Below, one piece after another: positions 27,124 through 35,877 of a stretch of DNA of 64,000 bases. The notes under the pieces are model-generated. The model did no database searches and had not been told where the DNA came from. It saw nothing but the letters and a program-made list of their open reading frames with translations. Every line of letters starts with the position of its first letter. Positions within the stretch are counted from its first letter, which is position 1. The position numbers were made by a program, and so were the translations under genes. The DNA is from an uncultured Poribacteria bacterium. GTDB lineage: Bacteria; Poribacteria; WGA-4E; WGA-3G. The DNA is taken from NCBI GenBank assembly GCA_951828385.1, contig OX639973.1:4827200-4891199 (forward strand), read 5' to 3'.

Positions 27124-27442
27124 TTCTCTCCTCCATGTAAAATAATTTATGAATGTCTGTCGGTATCCTCTGGAACTTGAAGTGCGAGGTACCTGTAAAT
27201 ACTATTGGTCACACCTACCAGAGATATTCCGTTCTGTCACATCGTTAATTTCAGGATCGCGATGCTCCGCTGTAGGCGCGATACGCGCATAAAACCGGCA
27301 CAAAATCCGCAGCTGAATAGCTTTGAGATACTTATAGATAACGGGAATATTTGAAATAAGTTCACATTAGTACGCGTCAACGCCTAAGTTAGGATTGAAC
27401 AGGGTGATGCAAGCTGCGCTTAGGTAGAATGGCAGCAAAATT
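27124..27442. other. Intergenic upstream of the efflux channel
   Basis: No gene, repeat or convincing promoter could be recognised in this stretch. Confidence 0.4.
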
Positions 27443-27892
27443 TTAAATGAGAAGTGTGGTGGTCCGAAGAGATATAAGCGTAGGATCTACTACCGATGGC
27501 GTGTTCAGACAGGAAGGATATGTCAGAATCGTGGAAGCGAGCGTCTGGTCTGTCGTAGGAGCAACTACGAAAACCGGGGACTGTATTGAGGCATTTTTGA
27601 CCGGAACAAGATAGGATTCAGTATCTATGGAAGCAAAAATGGCGAGATCGATACACGAACCGCAGTGATCTTCTTCCGAAGCGGCTGCAGCGATCACAAC
27701 TTCCGTATGTTCCCTGCTAAGACCGTGTAGGTCAGTACATCGTCCATTAGCTGCGATTTCAAATTCGACGTGCCCGTCCGAACCAATACACAGCACATAG
27801 TTGGACAACTGCATCGGAACTATGGAAAGATAGATCAGTAGCCAAATCAAAGGAATGATCGCGCTCTTTTTTTTCACCAAAATGGATTCCAT
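27443..27892 (-). CDS. Small secreted cysteine-containing protein of the efflux locus
   Basis: The 149-residue product starts with a basic region and one strong hydrophobic segment (about residues 10-30). The exported part has 'VLCIGSDGHVEFE', 'GRCTDLH' and 'DHCGSCIDLA', so four to five cysteines that could form disulfides or bind metal. I do not recognise a named family. Position just before the efflux operon on the same strand suggests a periplasmic metal sensor or chaperone; this is inference. I chose ATG 27892 over a frame 20 codons longer because AAGAG precedes it and the longer N-terminus is not signal-like. Confidence 0.6.
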   Translation of the reverse strand: MESILVKKKSAIIPLIWLLIYLSIVPMQLSNYVLCIGSDGHVEFEIAANGRCTDLHGLSREHTEVVIAAAASEEDHCGSCIDLAIFASIDTESYLVPVKNASIQSPVFVVAPTTDQTLASTILTYPSCLNTPSVVDPTLISLRTTTLLI

Positions 27893-28091
27893 TTTTCTCT
27901 TCCAAAAAGTGATATAAGTCTTTAAACGCATCCAGTTGACTGTTCCGTTCAAACACTTTGCATTTAAGTATACACGACTTTCTCAAAAAAGTCAAGAAAA
28001 AGTGTCAAAACCCTCCATGTTATTGTAACCTAAGAACGCCACTTAAATTATAATCCGGAAAAGGTTACAGATTTTGGTAGTAGAGTAGCCA

Positions 28092-28763
28092 TCAAGTCTC
28101 ATCTTCTTCACAATCGCAGCATGAATTTTTACCTTGTGCCTTTTCAAACGCTTCTTTTCCTTCCTTTGCTGAGAAATAGGCAATTCCCAGAGCAGCTATA
28201 CTATCTAAATAGCCTAAGTGCGTCAGTTCGTAGATGAGACTTGATGCTAATAGAACAAACGACATCCAAAGACATACTTTCGTGCATTTCGCATCAGCGA
28301 TAATGGGTTGAGAGTCTAATTGTTTTCCGACCTTCATCTTCAAAACGATTAGAATCCACATCGTAATAATTGAAACTCCTGAAATGACAATCCCCCAGAA
28401 GGTTGTTTCAGGTTGATGACTCCGAACGATGTTGAGAACCGCAGTAATAACAAGCCCGACTGTTAGAAGATAGAAACAGCTTCCGGTGATACGTAGCGCA
28501 GTGATTTCAAATCTATCCCTTGATACATCTGGAAAACGGCGGATTCGAGTAATCATATAGGCGATACCAATTGCTGAAATTAACTCAATAAAACTATCTA
28601 TCCCGAAACCTACAAGTGCGAGCGTTTCGTCTTGAAATCCCAGCAAGGTAGCAACTATCCCTTCTATGAAATTATAGCCAATCGTAAATGCACTCAATCG
28701 CAGTGCCCACCGAAAAGCTTGTATTTCTGTTTCTTTACTGATTACTTTCTGTGTTAGGAACAT
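28092..28763 (-). CDS. Cation-efflux (CDF-like) membrane protein without cytoplasmic domain
   Basis: The 223-residue protein has about six hydrophobic segments and the CDF-like 'LVGFGIDSFIELISAIGIAYM' helix with an Asp, plus a second acidic helix 'GYLDSIAALGIAYFSAKEG'. The C-terminal cytoplasmic domain of classical CDF transporters is absent and replaced by a short Cys-rich tail 'NSCCDCEEDE', which could bind soft metals. It lies upstream of the RND efflux genes on the same strand. Transport of a divalent metal is inferred. AAGGAG precedes the ATG. Confidence 0.75.
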   Translation of the reverse strand: MFLTQKVISKETEIQAFRWALRLSAFTIGYNFIEGIVATLLGFQDETLALVGFGIDSFIELISAIGIAYMITRIRRFPDVSRDRFEITALRITGSCFYLLTVGLVITAVLNIVRSHQPETTFWGIVISGVSIITMWILIVLKMKVGKQLDSQPIIADAKCTKVCLWMSFVLLASSLIYELTHLGYLDSIAALGIAYFSAKEGKEAFEKAQGKNSCCDCEEDET

Positions 28764-28883
28764 TTAGGCATTTCTCCTTCTGCTTAGAAGATATTCTATC
28801 GGATTTATAGTATACCAGATTTTATCATAACATAACGCAAGTTGTTATCTAAAAGGTTATAGGCAGTTTAGGCTATTAGGTAC

Positions 28884-28929
28884 GCCCCATTTCGTGCAAT
28901 CGATTGTAAAAAATGCCCCGTTTTGTGCA
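28884..28929 (+). promoter_or_regulatory. Two direct repeats upstream of the sigma-54 promoter (possible activator sites)
   Basis: GCCCCATTTCGTGCA (28884-28898) and GCCCCGTTTTGTGCA (28915-28929) are 15-base repeats with two differences, 31 bp apart, close to three helical turns. They end 53 bp before the -24 element, a normal place for enhancer-binding protein sites. Confidence 0.6.
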
Positions 28930-28981
28930 GTACATTCTCTGCGTTTTGTAGAAAATCGCGTCAGTGTGGTATTGTTCAAAT

Positions 28982-28997
28982 TGGCACGAAATTTGCT
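28982..28997 (+). promoter_or_regulatory. Sigma-54 (RpoN) promoter
   Basis: TGGCACG-AAAT-TTGCT fits the -24/-12 consensus exactly, with GG and GC separated by 10 bases. Confidence 0.75.
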
Positions 28998-29288
28998 ACA
29001 TCTAACCAACAGAAAAATCAATCAAAAGGTGTTGGACATAGACAGGATGCAAGCAAGGTTTAAATGAGAAGGATTTCAGTATAACAAAATTTTCCAATAA
29101 AAATCAAAAAAAAAACGGTGTAGAATTAAATCAAACCGAATTTAATAGCACCTTGGGCATGTTATGGGTACTGGGCGAATATACAAATTTCTTGAAAATT
29201 ACGCTGAAATATGCTAACATTTAAAAAATGGACGCTATTCCATGAGCTTTAAGTCAAACAGAAATATAGGACAAAACAGGAGACTACG

Positions 29289-30293
29289 ATGAAAAAAATG
29301 TTTTGGGTAGCGATGCTCTTTGTGATGTGTGTTGCTACCAGTTATGGGCAATATAATGGCGAGTGTTGGGTTGTCAGTGGAGGCGATACGGTTTACAAAT
29401 TGCATGCGAATGGTAACGCCGATCCGACGGTCATTCCCAATTTGGCGCAAGCGAGTGCTGCGGAGGTCAATCCTACCAATGGTGTCGCTTGGATCGCTAT
29501 TTCTGCGTCAAATGCTGTCTACAGGTACGATCAGGCGGCCCAGCCTCCCGATGAACCATTCACACAAGCACCGGATATTGAACGTCCAAACATGATCTCT
29601 GTGAATCCAGCAGATGGCACTGTCTGGGTGGCATGGCTGCACGGGGTATCGAAGTTATCAAGTGACGGAAAACAAATTCTCGCCCAGGTAGTCCCAGAAG
29701 GTGGGCCTCCCAACGTAGAGACAGGTAGGTTCAATGTCGCTGTAAACCCTAAGGATGGCAGTATCTGGATAGCGGACGCACGCGGTCCCATCAATCGTTA
29801 CGACGCAAACGGCAATCAAATTGCAACCGGCCCGACGATGCCAGACCCGGAAAGCGGTGTCCCGATTCCGGTAATGCGGGAACCGAAAGGTGGTATCTCT
29901 GTTGACTACGCGGGCAACGCATGGGTCGCTGATAGTCAGTTTAACACACTCATTCGGATTTCACCAACCGGTCAAGAACTCGTAAAACTTACGATCACCA
30001 GTCCAGTTTCTCCGCGCGTCAGTCCTAAGGATGGCAGTGTATGGGTGGTTTCGGAGCAGTCAATGCTGCTAAACTTATCAGCAGACGGGACGAGAAGACA
30101 TGAATTTCCTGCAGGGATGGCTGTTGTCGGAATAAGTCTCTCACCTGCAGATGACGGTATTTGGGTCGCAGACCTGCTCGGGGCAACTTTCTCCGGCGAA
30201 GTCAGTAAGTTTTCTACAAACGGAACGAAACTCTTCGCGAATCCTATTCCGCAACCTTCCTCCGTTTCGGTCGGATTTTGGGAAGGAAACTAA
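29289..30293 (+). CDS. Secreted beta-propeller (NHL/Vgb-like) protein
   Basis: The 334-residue protein has a signal peptide cut near 'ATSYGQ' and about six repeats of 'VNPxDGxxWVAxxxxNxVxRxxxxG', the pattern of NHL/virginiamycin-lyase-like propellers. The catalytic His of true Vgb lyases is not apparent, so a binding role outside the cytoplasm is more likely. It is the first gene behind the sigma-54 promoter, with a leader of about 280 bases, and GGAG lies 7 nt before the ATG. The toroid/CARDB gene follows on the same strand. Confidence 0.75.
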   Translation: MKKMFWVAMLFVMCVATSYGQYNGECWVVSGGDTVYKLHANGNADPTVIPNLAQASAAEVNPTNGVAWIAISASNAVYRYDQAAQPPDEPFTQAPDIERPNMISVNPADGTVWVAWLHGVSKLSSDGKQILAQVVPEGGPPNVETGRFNVAVNPKDGSIWIADARGPINRYDANGNQIATGPTMPDPESGVPIPVMREPKGGISVDYAGNAWVADSQFNTLIRISPTGQELVKLTITSPVSPRVSPKDGSVWVVSEQSMLLNLSADGTRRHEFPAGMAVVGISLSPADDGIWVADLLGATFSGEVSKFSTNGTKLFANPIPQPSSVSVGFWEGN

Positions 30294-30394
30294 TCCACAG
30301 GACTACCACGGATTGCGTCGCTACGTTCATCTGCTTATCGGAGTACTCGCGGGCATGATGGCAACTTCTCTGAGAGATAAATGTGAGGTGTATT

Positions 30395-32830
30395 ATGATT
30401 GGTTATCAGCCTTTAGCACAGCATAGAGGTTTTCAAGGCTTCCTGTTAAAATTCGCAATCGGAATTTTTATTCTTGGATTGTGCGCTACGAGCGGATTCG
30501 CGCAGCTGCCAGATTTCCGTGTTGATACGAATAGTATTACCTTTTCCAACCCCACTCCGGTTGAAGGGGAAGAGATTACCATCTCGGTTGAGGTGAAGAA
30601 CATTGGAGATGGCACCCCGACGATGAACGAGGACCTCGTTGTTGAGCTTTACGAAGGAGACCCAGCGACGCAACCGCTCCAAATCGTCTGTAAGGATGTA
30701 ATCATCGAATTAAAATCTGGGCAGACCGGCAGCGTGAAAGCTCAGTGGCAGCCACCCCCTGGTAAAACAGAAATTTACGCTGTCGTTAACCCGGCAGGCA
30801 CTAAGCATATTGAGGAAGCGGATGCGGGAAATAACGTTGTGCATACGACGCTCGTCGCCCAAACGCGGACATTCCCTACGGTCACGCCCGAACAAATCCA
30901 GAACGCAATCACAAAAGGGGTTGATTGGATAGAGGCACAGCAGGGAAAGCATAGCCGTACCTGTTTACAATGTGGCACTGAAAACCAACTCATCTTGATC
31001 TGCATCACCTGTCAGGCGAGTCTGAAGGGGTTGGCTGAAAACTTCATTCCTGATGTTGTATGGAATTTTGGTGAAGATCAAACGCAGGAGACAGCACTGG
31101 CATTGCAAACCTTGTTTGCAGCCGGACGTACCCCTTCGCATCCAGCCGTTAAAAGCGGCTTGGAATTCCTACTGGCGCAGAATTGGAATGAGTTCGCTGT
31201 TTACCAATTCGCAGTTATTGTTCCAGTACTGGTAGCAACCCAAGATGAAACGTACAGGGAACGTGCGCAATTTGCCGTGAACCAGTTGATCAAAAAACAG
31301 CTCCCGGTCAGTGGTAGTGAGTTCGCTGACCCAAGAGACGATGGCGGCTGGGGGTACGGTTTTACTGCCGATGGAGCGCACATGAACATGGTGATCTATG
31401 CACTCTATGCTGCAAAGCAGTGGGGGCTTGATATTCCACAGGATACCTGGGCACGATCCGAACAGTGGATTCGCCGGAACCAAACCGAAACAGGCGGATG
31501 GCTCTATAATTTAGTTGACGACGGTTCACCGTGGGCGATCGGTGTGTACGGTAGTATGACTGCAACCGGATTGTGGGCACTTCGCGCGTGTGGTGTGCCC
31601 GTCGAGGATCCACAGGTACAGAAGGGCATGGCATGGGTGAAAAGGCATTGGACGCTAACCCGGAACCCCGGTTCTAACTCATGGCTCTACTATTATCTGC
31701 TCTCGTTGCAACGGTTCTGTGACATCCCACCAACCTTAAATACGTTTGATGGCTACGATTGGTACGATGAAATCTCACAGATGATGGTGGCACAACAAGA
31801 ATCTGACGGGAGATGGCGGGGATCTGAGAGCGATTTTTTATCGACCTGTTTTGCCGTGATGTCCTTGAGTCACGCGCTCGCGGGGCCAACAGAACCCAAT
31901 ATTGGGATCATCCCACGGAGTCTCCGGTTTTCACCACCTGCCCCGCGCGTCGGTGAGGCAATTCGGCTCAGTGCAACCCTTCGTAATACGGGAACACCTT
32001 TTGATGGGATCCTCAACGTCCGGTTTTATGTAGATGACGAAGAGGTTACCTCAACTGAAGTGCTTTGGACACCTCAATTAGCGGAGACTGTCGTTTCAGC
32101 GGATTGGGCACCTACGACTGAAGGTGACATAGAACTTGTCGCGCGCGTGGACATCGCAGAGACAGATGAAAGTGATAATACTGCTTCGGAAAAACTCACT
32201 GTCTATCCACAATCTACCGCAGCGACAGATGTCTTGTCGATGAAGCCTGAGAAAATTAGTGAAAATGTTCACCGACTCGGCAATGTCCTTTTGGACACCA
32301 GCAAACGGGAGGTAACTCTGCCGGCTGAGATTAACATTGTCGGTGCGGATGCCAATATTGAATTTTTTGCCTGCGGTAAACTCGGAAAAACGCATGAGAG
32401 CATCTTGGTTGTTGACGCAGAACCTGTCCATATACTCTTTGCACTCGGCGCATTGGAGTTGGAACCAGGCAGGAACCTCGCTGTTGAAGGCGATCCACGA
32501 ATTCCAACAGGGGCACCCGTTGAAATCTGGGTACAATGGAACCAAGACGATAAGGTAATTTCACGACGCGCGCGCGAGTTGGTATGGAATGCCTTCAAAG
32601 AGCAACCGATGCAAAAAACACCATGGGTTTTCACAGGGGGACGGATAAAAAATAATCAACTGACATCCCAACTTTTCCATAATATTATTGCTGTCTATCG
32701 CGATCCAGATTCCCTCTTCAATCATCCTTTACCCACCGGTACAGATGACCGAACCTATCGCGTCAATACCGATGTGATTCCACCTAAAGGCACGAAGGTA
32801 AAGCTAATCATTCGGCCCGTCGCGGCTTAG
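30395..32830 (+). CDS. Secreted CARDB / alpha-toroid (prenyltransferase-squalene-oxidase repeat) protein
   Basis: The 811-residue protein has a signal peptide (to 'SGFAQ'), a CARDB adhesion-like domain (about 40-140), an alpha/alpha toroid of the prenyltransferase/squalene-cyclase repeat type (about 150-500, with 'QTETGGWLYN', 'DGGWGYG', 'DGRWRG'), a second CARDB domain (about 510-600) and a C-terminal beta-rich region. An inserted 'CLQCGTENQLILICITC' is a four-cysteine, zinc-ribbon-like knuckle in the first toroid helix pair. It lacks the DxDD motif of cyclases, so it is probably a binding or polysaccharide/peptide-processing protein. I chose ATG 30395, preceded by GAGG, over GTG 30383. Confidence 0.75.
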   Translation: MIGYQPLAQHRGFQGFLLKFAIGIFILGLCATSGFAQLPDFRVDTNSITFSNPTPVEGEEITISVEVKNIGDGTPTMNEDLVVELYEGDPATQPLQIVCKDVIIELKSGQTGSVKAQWQPPPGKTEIYAVVNPAGTKHIEEADAGNNVVHTTLVAQTRTFPTVTPEQIQNAITKGVDWIEAQQGKHSRTCLQCGTENQLILICITCQASLKGLAENFIPDVVWNFGEDQTQETALALQTLFAAGRTPSHPAVKSGLEFLLAQNWNEFAVYQFAVIVPVLVATQDETYRERAQFAVNQLIKKQLPVSGSEFADPRDDGGWGYGFTADGAHMNMVIYALYAAKQWGLDIPQDTWARSEQWIRRNQTETGGWLYNLVDDGSPWAIGVYGSMTATGLWALRACGVPVEDPQVQKGMAWVKRHWTLTRNPGSNSWLYYYLLSLQRFCDIPPTLNTFDGYDWYDEISQMMVAQQESDGRWRGSESDFLSTCFAVMSLSHALAGPTEPNIGIIPRSLRFSPPAPRVGEAIRLSATLRNTGTPFDGILNVRFYVDDEEVTSTEVLWTPQLAETVVSADWAPTTEGDIELVARVDIAETDESDNTASEKLTVYPQSTAATDVLSMKPEKISENVHRLGNVLLDTSKREVTLPAEINIVGADANIEFFACGKLGKTHESILVVDAEPVHILFALGALELEPGRNLAVEGDPRIPTGAPVEIWVQWNQDDKVISRRARELVWNAFKEQPMQKTPWVFTGGRIKNNQLTSQLFHNIIAVYRDPDSLFNHPLPTGTDDRTYRVNTDVIPPKGTKVKLIIRPVAA

Positions 32831-32840
32831 AGGTAAAACG

Positions 32841-33023
32841 ATGCCAATTTTTGAATACCATTGCAACGACTGTGAGACTGAGTTTGAAGTGCTCGAACGC
32901 GCAGGGAACGCCAAGAAACTTCCGAAATGCCCCAGTTGTGGTGCACACGACACCAAGAAACGCTTCTCCGCGTTCGCTACCGCAGGGACGCAAAAGGAGT
33001 CCGCCAGCGATAACGCCACCTGA
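32841..33023 (+). CDS. FmdB-family zinc-ribbon protein
   Basis: The 60-residue protein starts with 'MPIFEYHCNDCETEFEV', the typical FmdB opening, and has the second pair 'CPSCG', so one zinc ribbon. The role of these small proteins is uncertain; regulation is often suggested. It lies 10 bp after the toroid gene and is probably the last gene of the sigma-54 operon. GAGG lies 8 nt before the ATG. Confidence 0.85.
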   Translation: MPIFEYHCNDCETEFEVLERAGNAKKLPKCPSCGAHDTKKRFSAFATAGTQKESASDNAT

Positions 33024-33090
33024 GCAATTCCAGCTGGCGGCAGTTTGCCCTAACCATCTATCCTACTCTAAACCATTTAACCTGTGATAG

Positions 33091-33240
33091 CACCCACTGC
33101 CTAAAGGCAGGGGCTTCGGCTTCGTAGACAATAGCAGTTTTCCTGAAAGGTCAACCGTCTTACGCTGTCTCCACCAGCAGGCGATTCCCCGAACGGTGAA
33201 TTAAGTCCCTTCGAGCATATCATGCGGAAACTTTCATGGC
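33091..33240. mobile_element. Possible IS200/IS605 (TnpB-type) end remnant
   Basis: The hairpin CTGCCTAAAGGCAG (33097-33110) followed by 'gggcttcgg', then 'cgtcttacgctgtctcc' and a stretch ending near 'catatcatgcgg', resembles the right end of IS200/IS605-type elements beside tnpB genes. No transposase or TnpB frame is present. Based on pattern memory only. Confidence 0.35.
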
Positions 33241-33318
33241 TATCCCCGCCTGCCTCTCTCCAAAATGGAGAGAAAAGTTGAAAAAGGGGGCAGCAATAAC
33301 CGCACCTTTCACCCAAAC

Positions 33319-33385
33319 CACGGTAGGTGCGGTTTCCTAACCGGGGTCCCCACCCGTTACTGGGAAGGGGCACCGGGCATAACCA
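33319..33385. repeat. Family A repeat interrupted by family C
   Basis: 'cggtaggtgcggtttcctaa' 'ccg' is followed by 'gggtccccacccgttactgg' 'gaaggg' and then 'gcaccggg'. Removing the middle block restores an ordinary family-A unit. The middle block also occurs in pheT (55667-55699) and near rpmI (59063-59112). Confidence 0.75.
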
Positions 33386-33524
33386 AAAACAGTAGATTCT
33401 TTTAAGAGGAATCATCAATTGGAATTGGTATTATTTATTCGGTAAACACTTGTAAGCACCTTGATCGTCGGTGTTTTGTTATTATCCGGTATTCCTTCCC
33501 AAACTATACCTAAAGGAAATTTTA

Positions 33525-34940
33525 ATGAAACAAAAACCCACAAATCCACCACCAAATATCCTCCGAGAAATCCAAGCGAATAAAGTTTTCCCCGTGTATC
33601 TGCTCTGTGGCGAAGAAAGTTTTCTCATTGAGGGAACCCTCAAACAGATGCTTGATCATTTGCTGACACCTGATACACGCGATTTCAATCTCACTTTTTT
33701 AGAGGATACTACTATAACAATTCGAGAAATTTTGGGTCAAGCGGATCTCTATCCAGTCATGTCAGATTGGAGGGTTGTGGTTGTCCGAGATGCCCCTTTC
33801 TTTAAAGTTCAGCAACGTACAACACCGATAACAATCGTCCGAAATGCATTCAAAGTTGAAATTACAAATCCCCAGAAATCTATCTCTACATTGGCAAAAC
33901 TTTTGGAAGTCAGTTCACAACAGATCGCCGAAAATCATTTAAACTACCTAAATGCTGTTGATTCGCTCATTGATGAACTGGATACGAAGCTCACCGATGA
34001 AGAGCGCGGTTTTCTTGAACGTTTACCCCAAATCGCTCAACAACTCGAGACATACCCTACGGAAACTGATGATACCGACGATGTAGCCGTATTGCTTGAA
34101 TGGCTTCAAGGCGATCTCCCCAAAAATAGCGTCCTGATATTTACAGTACGGGGAGTCGTGAACGAGCGCAACCAGGTTGTTAAAGCCATTGAAGCCGTCG
34201 GACGCTACCGATCTTTCGACCCAGTCGAGGCTGGACCGTCGTTGAACCGAGACCCGCTCTATAAGAAAGTCTTAGACAAATTCGCTGAATTTGATAAGCA
34301 GATTACACCCCGAGCGTTCTCTCTACTACGGACTCGAACCGGCGGCGATATGCACACTGTTGCTGAAGCCATCAATAAAATTGTCAATTTTGTTGGCGAC
34401 AAACGCCAAATTGACGAGCAAGATGTCCGAAACATGGTGACACAGAATACATTTGACGGCATCTTTGATCTCACTGATGCAATCGGAAAACGCTCGGTCG
34501 GACAGGCGTTGAAAAGCCTTCATGAGGTGTTAGCGAGCGGTCAAGAACCTATTCCTATTCTTTCAACAATCGCCCGCCAATTCCGATTTGCGCTCCAAGC
34601 GAAGCTAATCGCTGAAAGGAAGGAACTCCGGAACGTCCACAGCCGGATGCCGTTTCGTGAATTTACAGCAAATATATTCCAACCACTCGCCAAAGAAGTC
34701 GGCGGTATCTTACCGAATGCTGCTACGCACAACATTCTGAAGCAGAACCCTTATGTCGCTTACAAAATCTTTCAAACGCTGAACGCTTTTACGGTTGATG
34801 AGTTAGTCACTGCCCTTGAAAAAAGCTTAGATGTGGATGCCCAATTGAAGACGAGCAATCCAGACCCTACGTGCATTTTGGAGCAATTAGTATGTGAACT
34901 TTGCACCAGTGCAACCGGCAGGAGATCCACACCTCTCTAA
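33525..34940 (+). CDS. holA: DNA polymerase III delta subunit
   Basis: The clamp-loader subunit opens the sliding clamp during replication. The 471-residue product begins with the delta signature 'IQANKVFPVYLLCGEESFLIEGTL' and has 'RDFNLTFLEDT', 'PVMSDWRVVVVRDAPFF', 'ELVTALEKSLDVDAQLK' in the usual order. It is about 100-130 residues longer than typical delta because an acidic helical insertion (about residues 100-190) interrupts domain I. I chose ATG 33525 with AAAGGAAA upstream over a frame 18 codons longer. It is flanked by repeats and an integrase-like gene, without other replication genes. Confidence 0.85.
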   Translation: MKQKPTNPPPNILREIQANKVFPVYLLCGEESFLIEGTLKQMLDHLLTPDTRDFNLTFLEDTTITIREILGQADLYPVMSDWRVVVVRDAPFFKVQQRTTPITIVRNAFKVEITNPQKSISTLAKLLEVSSQQIAENHLNYLNAVDSLIDELDTKLTDEERGFLERLPQIAQQLETYPTETDDTDDVAVLLEWLQGDLPKNSVLIFTVRGVVNERNQVVKAIEAVGRYRSFDPVEAGPSLNRDPLYKKVLDKFAEFDKQITPRAFSLLRTRTGGDMHTVAEAINKIVNFVGDKRQIDEQDVRNMVTQNTFDGIFDLTDAIGKRSVGQALKSLHEVLASGQEPIPILSTIARQFRFALQAKLIAERKELRNVHSRMPFREFTANIFQPLAKEVGGILPNAATHNILKQNPYVAYKIFQTLNAFTVDELVTALEKSLDVDAQLKTSNPDPTCILEQLVCELCTSATGRRSTPL

Positions 34941-35014
34941 CACATATAGGGTAACCGATAAAGTTTTTATTTCGTTTTATTGGATATATGTACTGTAAGT
35001 GAAGGAGTTTTTAA

Positions 35015-35782
35015 ATGAAAGGCACAAGACCATTAGATAATTCCGAAATCCGAAAAGTATCGGAGGCTTTTAGCGGTACGTTTGCCATTCGGAATCGGTG
35101 TTTGTTTATGTTAGGCGTATCCGTTGGCGGACGGATTAGCGAACTGCTTGCGTTGAAAGTGGGAGATGTATGGCAGAATGGTAAGTCCGTCAAAGATTTG
35201 CTGTTTGATCGGAACATTGTGAAAGGCGGTGAGGTATCAAGAGCCGTACCTGTCAATGTAGACGGCAGAGAGGCGATTGAGGCACTTATTGCTTGGCATG
35301 CCGAACTATATGGGGATATTGATGCCACCCGTCCGCTGTTTCCGTCGCGAAAAGGACAAGGTTCACAACCAATGACGAGAATATCGGCACACAGATCACT
35401 GAAACCGGCATTTGAGGCCGCGGGGTTGAATGGAAAACTTAGCACACATTCCCTACGGAAGTCTTACGCACAGCGTCTTTATGAACAGACGAATGACATT
35501 TATGCCGTGCAAGAGATGTTAGGACATAAAAGCGTGGTGACAACCCAGCGATATTTGGGTGTCAATTACGCCAGTGTTCGGGATGCATCGGAGGCGATGT
35601 CGATCCATTCTGAATGTAACGTAACAACGAAAACGTTACATTCGGTAAATGATGCCTCAGATGACGCACTTTTCATCGAATTGCTCCGGAGAGGGTATGA
35701 CGTGGCTCGCCTGCTTCAAAAAGACGAATCGGAACAATCTATTCAACTGCCAGATGAGAAAAACATATCGAAATTTGTTTAA
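35015..35782 (+). CDS. Short tyrosine recombinase (phage-integrase family)
   Basis: The 255-residue protein carries the full catalytic set of tyrosine recombinases: R40 ('SVGGRISELL'), K70, H145-xx-R148 ('HSLRKSY'), H171 ('LGHKS') and nucleophile Y180 ('TTQRYLG'). The N-terminal core-binding (SAM-like) domain is absent; residue 1 is almost at the catalytic domain. About 70 extra residues follow the tyrosine. It may belong to an integrative element or to short XerC/D-like enzymes. No attachment site, tRNA or excision partner was found. AAGGAG lies 7 nt before the ATG. Downstream are two small membrane proteins. Confidence 0.85.
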   Translation: MKGTRPLDNSEIRKVSEAFSGTFAIRNRCLFMLGVSVGGRISELLALKVGDVWQNGKSVKDLLFDRNIVKGGEVSRAVPVNVDGREAIEALIAWHAELYGDIDATRPLFPSRKGQGSQPMTRISAHRSLKPAFEAAGLNGKLSTHSLRKSYAQRLYEQTNDIYAVQEMLGHKSVVTTQRYLGVNYASVRDASEAMSIHSECNVTTKTLHSVNDASDDALFIELLRRGYDVARLLQKDESEQSIQLPDEKNISKFV

Positions 35783-35877
35783 GATAAATTGGAGGTGTTT
35801 TTTTTACTCTCTTTTTCTCTTCTGCTGACTCTAATAAAATAAGACCACATTTTATTCAAAAGTTGGAGGTATTGAAA

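Larger units (their letters stand above)
28764..29288. other. Intergenic region with sigma-54 control signals
   Basis: It holds a consensus sigma-54 promoter at 28982-28997, two direct repeats upstream of it, and a leader of about 280 bases before the first gene, all described separately. No gene is visible. Confidence 0.6.
33024..33524. other. Intergenic with transposon-end-like sequence and nested repeats
   Basis: It contains an IS200/IS605-like end fragment (33091-33240) and a composite of family A interrupted by family C (33319-33385). Minus-strand frames across it are not genes. Confidence 0.5.

Noticed and set aside
33101-33418. Minus-strand frame of about 105 codons
   Set aside because: It runs through the transposon-end-like and nested-repeat region; its peptide 'PLPSNGWGPR' recurs antisense to pheT because both come from family C.
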